NCBI GenBank assembly: GCA_032718475.1
Contig: JAUCBJ010005170.1
Coordinates: 1-56,068 of the forward strand
Origin: Nemertoderma westbladi
Lineage: Eukaryota; Xenacoelomorpha; Nemertodermatida; Nemertodermatidae
Reading direction: 5' to 3'
Length of the DNA: 56,068 nt
Part shown: in pieces, positions 52,286-56,068 of the stretch
Position numbering within the stretch: the first letter of the stretch is position 1
Layout of the letters: the number at the start of each line of letters is the position of its first letter
Made by a program: the position numbers and the translations under genes
The notes under the pieces: model-generated
What the model saw: the letters and a program-made list of their open reading frames with translations, nothing else
Told to the model about the DNA's origin: nothing
The model's database searches: none

Positions 52286-52712
52286 ATAAGAATTAAACAC
52301 TATTTGGATTCCAATTCCAAAACATTTTATAAAATATTAAGAAGATGGGTCGAGACAATCTACGCAAATAGAGGGGGGAACCTAAAACTAATTCGCAATT
52401 CATTCGAACCAAATGATTTTTATTGCACATTACCTTGCTAATGCCTGTTTCGGTGTAACTCATATTATGGCCCATAAATTTGATAAAAACGGAAACGTCA
52501 AAATGTGCAGTATATACAGAAAATAAGCGAACATGCTTTTAATGTAGTATATAATATTACTTCAGTTACCAAATTATATATAAATACATCACAGGACCAT
52601 AGGCTGCACCTAAGGTACAATATGATCGATTGTTTTTAACTTATTCCACAAAGTTTATTGAAGAATAATGTTGTTATCGGTTGACGTTGTGTAGAAGTCG
52701 CTGTAGCTGATT
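52286..52712. other. 3' flank of PSMC6
   Basis: No coding region seen. The 3' untranslated region and poly(A) site of the minus-strand PSMC6 gene should lie here. Confidence 0.4.
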
Positions 52713-52831
52713 CTATATCGGTTTGTATTCCAGTTTACTCTCCAACTTCTTATTATCTCCAACCTTCCGAACGGCCTTCATAAAGTCCTCTTGTGTCACG
52801 TAATCTCGTTCTAGTCTGATAGCAAACATAC
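52713..52831 (-). CDS. 26S proteasome regulatory ATPase Rpt4 (PSMC6), last exon
   Basis: 38 residues and a TAG stop: it begins [20 protein letters not shown] and ends [12 protein letters not shown], the C-terminal helix bundle of Rpt4/PSMC6. It differs from the vertebrate protein at only a few positions. The acceptor CTCTCTAG precedes G52831, and the first two bases complete a Gly codon with the previous exon (phase 1). Rpt4 is one of six AAA+ ATPases of the proteasome base that unfold substrates. Confidence 0.92.
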
Positions 52832-52856
52832 CTAGAGAGAAATCGATTGAATTGGT

Positions 52857-54290
52857 GACCTGTGTTTTTTTTAATATGTAGAGATATTTGTGACCTGTTT
52901 TTTTAAATGTGTAGAGTTAGCTGTGACCTGTTTTTTTAAATGTGTAGAGTATTGCTGTGACCTGTTTTTTTTAATATGTCTAGAGATATTTTGTGACCTG
53001 TTTTTTTTAACACCTGTAGAGATATTTGTGATCTGTTTTAACATCTGTAGAGATATTTGTGATCTGTTTTAACATCTGTAGAGATATTTGTGATCTGTTT
53101 TAACATCTGTAGAGATATTTGTGATCTGTTTTAACATCTGTAGAGGTATTTTGTGACCTGTTTTAACATCTGTAGAGATATTTGTGATCTGTTTTAACAT
53201 CTGTAGAGATATTTTGTGACCTGTTTTAACACCTGTACAGATATTTGTGATCTGTTTTAACATCTGTAGAGATATTTGTGATCTGTTTTAACATCTGTAG
53301 AGATATTTGTGATCTGTTTTAACATCTGTAGAGATATTTTGTGACCTGTTTTAACATCTGTAGAGATATTTGTGATCTGTTTTAACATCTGTAGAGACAT
53401 TTGTGACCTGTTTTAACATCTGTAGAGATATTTGCGATCTGTTTTATCATCTGTAGAGATATTTGTGATCTGTTTTAACATCTGTAGAGATATTTTGTGA
53501 CCTGTTTTAACATCTGTAGAGATATTTGTGATCTGTTTTAACATCTGTAGAGATATTTTGTGATCTGTTTTAACATCTGTAGAGATATTTGTGATCTGTT
53601 TTAACATCTGTAGAGATATTTGTGATCTGTTTTAACATCTGTAGAGATATTTGTGATCTGTTTTAACATATGTAAAGAAATTTTGTGACCTGTTTTAACA
53701 TCTGTACAGATATTTGTGATCTGTTTTAACATTTGTAGAGACATTTGTGACCTGTTTTAACATCTGTAGAGATATTTGTGATCTGTTTTATCATCTGTAG
53801 AGATATTTGTGATCAGTTTTAATATTTGTAGAGATATTTTGTGACCTGTTTTAACATCTGTAGAGATATTTGTGATCTGTTTTAACATCTGTAGAGATAT
53901 TTTGTGACCTGTTTTAACATCTGTAGAGATATTTGTGATCTGTTTTAACATCTGTAGAGATATTTTGTGACCTGTTTTTTAAAATGGGTAGAGATATTTT
54001 GTGACCTGTTTTTTTTTAAATGTGTCGAGAAATTTTGTGACCTGTTTTTTTTAAATGTGTCGAGATATTTGTGACCGGTTTTAACAACTGTAGAGATATT
54101 TTGTGACCTGTTTTAACATCTGTAGAGATATTTGTGATCTGTTTTAACATCTGTAGAGATATTTTGTGACCTGTTTTAACATCTGTAGAGATATTTTGTG
54201 ACCTGTTTTAACACCTGTAGAGATATTTGAGATCTGTTTTAACATCTGTAGAGATATTTGAGATCTGTTTTTTTTAACTTCTGTATAAAT
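52857..54290. repeat. 31-32-bp minisatellite, about 45 units, inside a PSMC6 intron
   Basis: Unit TGTGATCTGTTTTAACATCT followed by GTAGAGATATT, with a frequent 32-bp variant (TTTTGTGACCTG). Edge units have longer T-runs. It fills nearly all of the 1.5-kb intron between the last two PSMC6 exons. The recurring minus-strand open frames are artefacts. Confidence 0.93.
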
Positions 54291-54333
54291 ATTTTATTTA
54301 TTCAAATATGATTTATAATTATTAGTAACTCAC

Positions 54334-54486
54334 CGGCTTCGGTACAAACATTGCGAAGATCCGCGCCGTTAAACCCGTCTGACAGTTTAACCACGGCCTC
54401 GTAGTCCATCTCATCGCGCTTCGAGAGTTTCACAGCGTGGATTTTTAGAACTTCCAGTCGCCCCTGCTCGTTGGGTAATTCAATCT
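54334..54486 (-). CDS. 26S proteasome regulatory ATPase Rpt4 (PSMC6), penultimate exon
   Basis: It encodes [20 protein letters not shown], then [20 protein letters not shown] and [11 protein letters not shown], clearly the Rpt4 small AAA+ subdomain. It contains the sensor-2-type [11 protein letters not shown] motif. The donor is G|GTGAGT at 54333/54332, phase 1, joining correctly to the last exon. The acceptor is CATAG at about 54487 (the upstream phase is uncertain by two bases because of an AGAG). Earlier exons lie beyond the right edge, on the far side of the G-rich array. Confidence 0.92.
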
Positions 54487-54543
54487 CTATGGAAACATCA
54501 TTTATTTATAAGAACTTCCAGTTTATTTGGAAACTCTGTATCT

Positions 54544-56068
54544 GTGGGTTGTGTTGGGTTATCTGATCTATGGGGTGGGTGGGGGTGGGTGGAGTTGGAG
54601 TCAGGGCGGGACGGGATGCTGTGGGTTGTGTTGGGAGGGGGTGGGTGGAGTTGGAGCGAGGGCAGGGCGGGATGCTGTGGGTTGTGTTGGGAGGGGGTGG
54701 GTGGAGTTGGAGCGAGGGCGGGACGGGATGCTGTGGGTTGTGTTGGGAGGGGGTGGGTGGAGTTGGAGCCAGGGCGGGGCGGGATGCTGTGGGTTGTGTT
54801 GGGAGGGGGTGGGTGGAGTTGGAGCGAGGGCGGGACGGGATGCTGTGGGTTGTGTTGGGAGGGGGTGGGTGGAGTTGGAGCGAGGGCGGGACGGGATGCT
54901 GTGGGTTGTGTTGGGAGGGGGTGGGTGGAGTTGGAGCACGGGCAGGGCGGGATGCTGTGGGTTGTGTTGGAGGGGGTGGGTGGAGTTGGAGCGAGGGCGG
55001 GACGGGATGCTGTGGGTTGTGTTGGGAGGGGGTGGGTGGAGTTGGAGCACGGGCAGGGCGGGATGCTGTGGGTTGTGTTGGAGGGGGTGGGTGGAGTTGG
55101 AGCGAGGGCGGGACGGGATGCTGTGGGTTGTGTTGGGAGGGGGTGGGTGGAGTTGGAGCACGGGCAGGGCGGGATGCTGTGGGTTGTGTTGGGAGGGGGT
55201 GGGTGGAGTTGGAGCGAGGGCGGGACGGGATGCTGTGGGTTGTGTTGGGTGGGGGTGGGTGGAGTTGGAGCCAGGGCGGGACGGGATGCTGTGGGTTGTG
55301 TTGGGAGGGGGTGGGTGGAGTTGGAGCGAGGGCGGGACGGGATGCTGTGGGTTGTGTTGGGAGGGGGTGGGTGGAGTTGGAGCGAGGGCGGGACGGGATG
55401 CTGTGGGTTGTGTTGGGAGGGGGTGGGTGGAGTTGGAGCAGGGCGGGACGGGATGCTGTGGGTTGTGTTGGGAGGGGGTGGGTGGAGTTGGAGCAGGGGG
55501 GCGGATGCTGTGGGTTGTGGGAGGGGGTGGGTGGAGTTGGAGCAGGGCGGGACGGGATGCTGTGGGTTGTGTTGGGAGGGGGTGGGTGGAGTTGGAGCAG
55601 GGCGGGACGGGATGCTGTGGGTTGTGTTGGGAGGGGGTGGGTGGAGTTGGAGCGAGGGCGGGACGGGATGCTGTGGGTTGTGTTGGGAGGGGGTGGGTGG
55701 AGTTGGAGCAGGGCGGGACGGGATGCTGTGGGTTGTGTTGGGAGGGGGTGGGTGGAGTTGGAGCTAGGGCGGGACGGGATGCTGTGGGTTGTGTTGGGAG
55801 GGGGTGGGTGGAGTTGGAGCGAGGGCGGGACGGGATGCTGTGGGTTGTGTTGGGAGGGGGTGGGTGGAGTTGGAGCGAGGGCGGGACGGGATGCTGTGGG
55901 TTGTGTTGGGAGGGGGTGGGTGGAGTTGGAGCGAGGGCGGGACGGGATGCTGTGGGTTGTGTTGGGAGGGGGTGGGTGGAGTTGGAGCCAGGGCGGGCGG
56001 GATGCTGTGGGTTGTGTTGGGAGGGGGTGGGTGGAGTTGGAGCGAGGGCGGGACGGGATGCTGTGGGT
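54544..56068. repeat. G-rich 56-bp minisatellite, about 27 units, continues past the window
   Basis: The unit includes GATGCTGTGGGTTGTGTTGG, GAGGGGGTGGGTGGAGTTGG and AGCGAGGGCGGGACGG. Small length variants (51-55 bp) occur. It lies in the next PSMC6 intron. Runs such as GGGAGGGGGTGGGTGG can form G-quadruplexes on the plus strand. The 407-codon open frame here is an artefact. Confidence 0.93.

Noticed and set aside
54544-55767. 407-codon open frame, Gly/Trp-rich
   Set aside because: It is the translation of the G-rich 56-bp array inside a PSMC6 intron. The unit lacks stops in several frames and both strands are open.

Overview
This is eukaryotic, almost certainly animal, DNA from a marine-type invertebrate. 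It is AT-rich, with introns using GT/AG borders, animal gene families and dense transposable elements. I cannot name the species. Host genes are few. There is a single-exon magnesium-dependent phosphatase-1-like gene (minus strand, near 2.0-2.6 kb). There is a membrane-anchored, mucin-stalked fibrinogen-related protein gene (4.4-6.3 kb) with a decayed paralogue 33 kb away (37.7-38.8 kb). A four-exon gene (46.7-49.9 kb) appears to encode a TIR domain followed by a RHIM-like motif. The last two exons of proteasome ATPase Rpt4/PSMC6 lie on the minus strand at the right end (52.7-54.5 kb).

Most of the rest is mobile DNA. A very large BEL/Pao LTR retrotransposon fills 7.9-25.5 kb: 17.6 kb, near-identical 1.3-kb LTRs and a 5-bp target duplication. 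It has a complete gag-pol frame broken by one in-frame TGA. Between pol and the 3' LTR it also carries two extra open frames, one of them a 591-residue protein with zinc-knuckle-like motifs. A decayed Ty3/gypsy-like element with 243-bp LTRs (28.9-33.3 kb) sits against a chain of LINE fragments (33.3-36.6 kb). More copies of the same LINE lie at 41.3-42.0 and 50.5-52.3 kb. A 1.4-kb inverted-repeat DNA element with arrays of small hairpins lies at 42.7-44.1 kb, and smaller inverted-repeat elements cluster at 49.9-51.5 kb.

Tandem repeats are prominent: a 33-bp array at 27.3 kb, a 21-bp array of about 107 units at 38.9-41.2 kb, a 42-bp array at 44.2 kb, a 31-32-bp array inside a PSMC6 intron (52.9-54.3 kb) and a G-rich 56-bp array from 54.5 kb to the window edge. 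Many long open frames in these arrays are artefacts of repeat units whose length is divisible by three or that lack stops.

The most interesting host feature is the TIR-RHIM gene. Its four exons join in phase to give exactly 274 codons plus a stop, and the domain order matches the vertebrate adaptor TRIF (TICAM1). With the membrane fibrinogen-related proteins, it suggests innate-immune content. I see no operon-like organisation and no CRISPR array.
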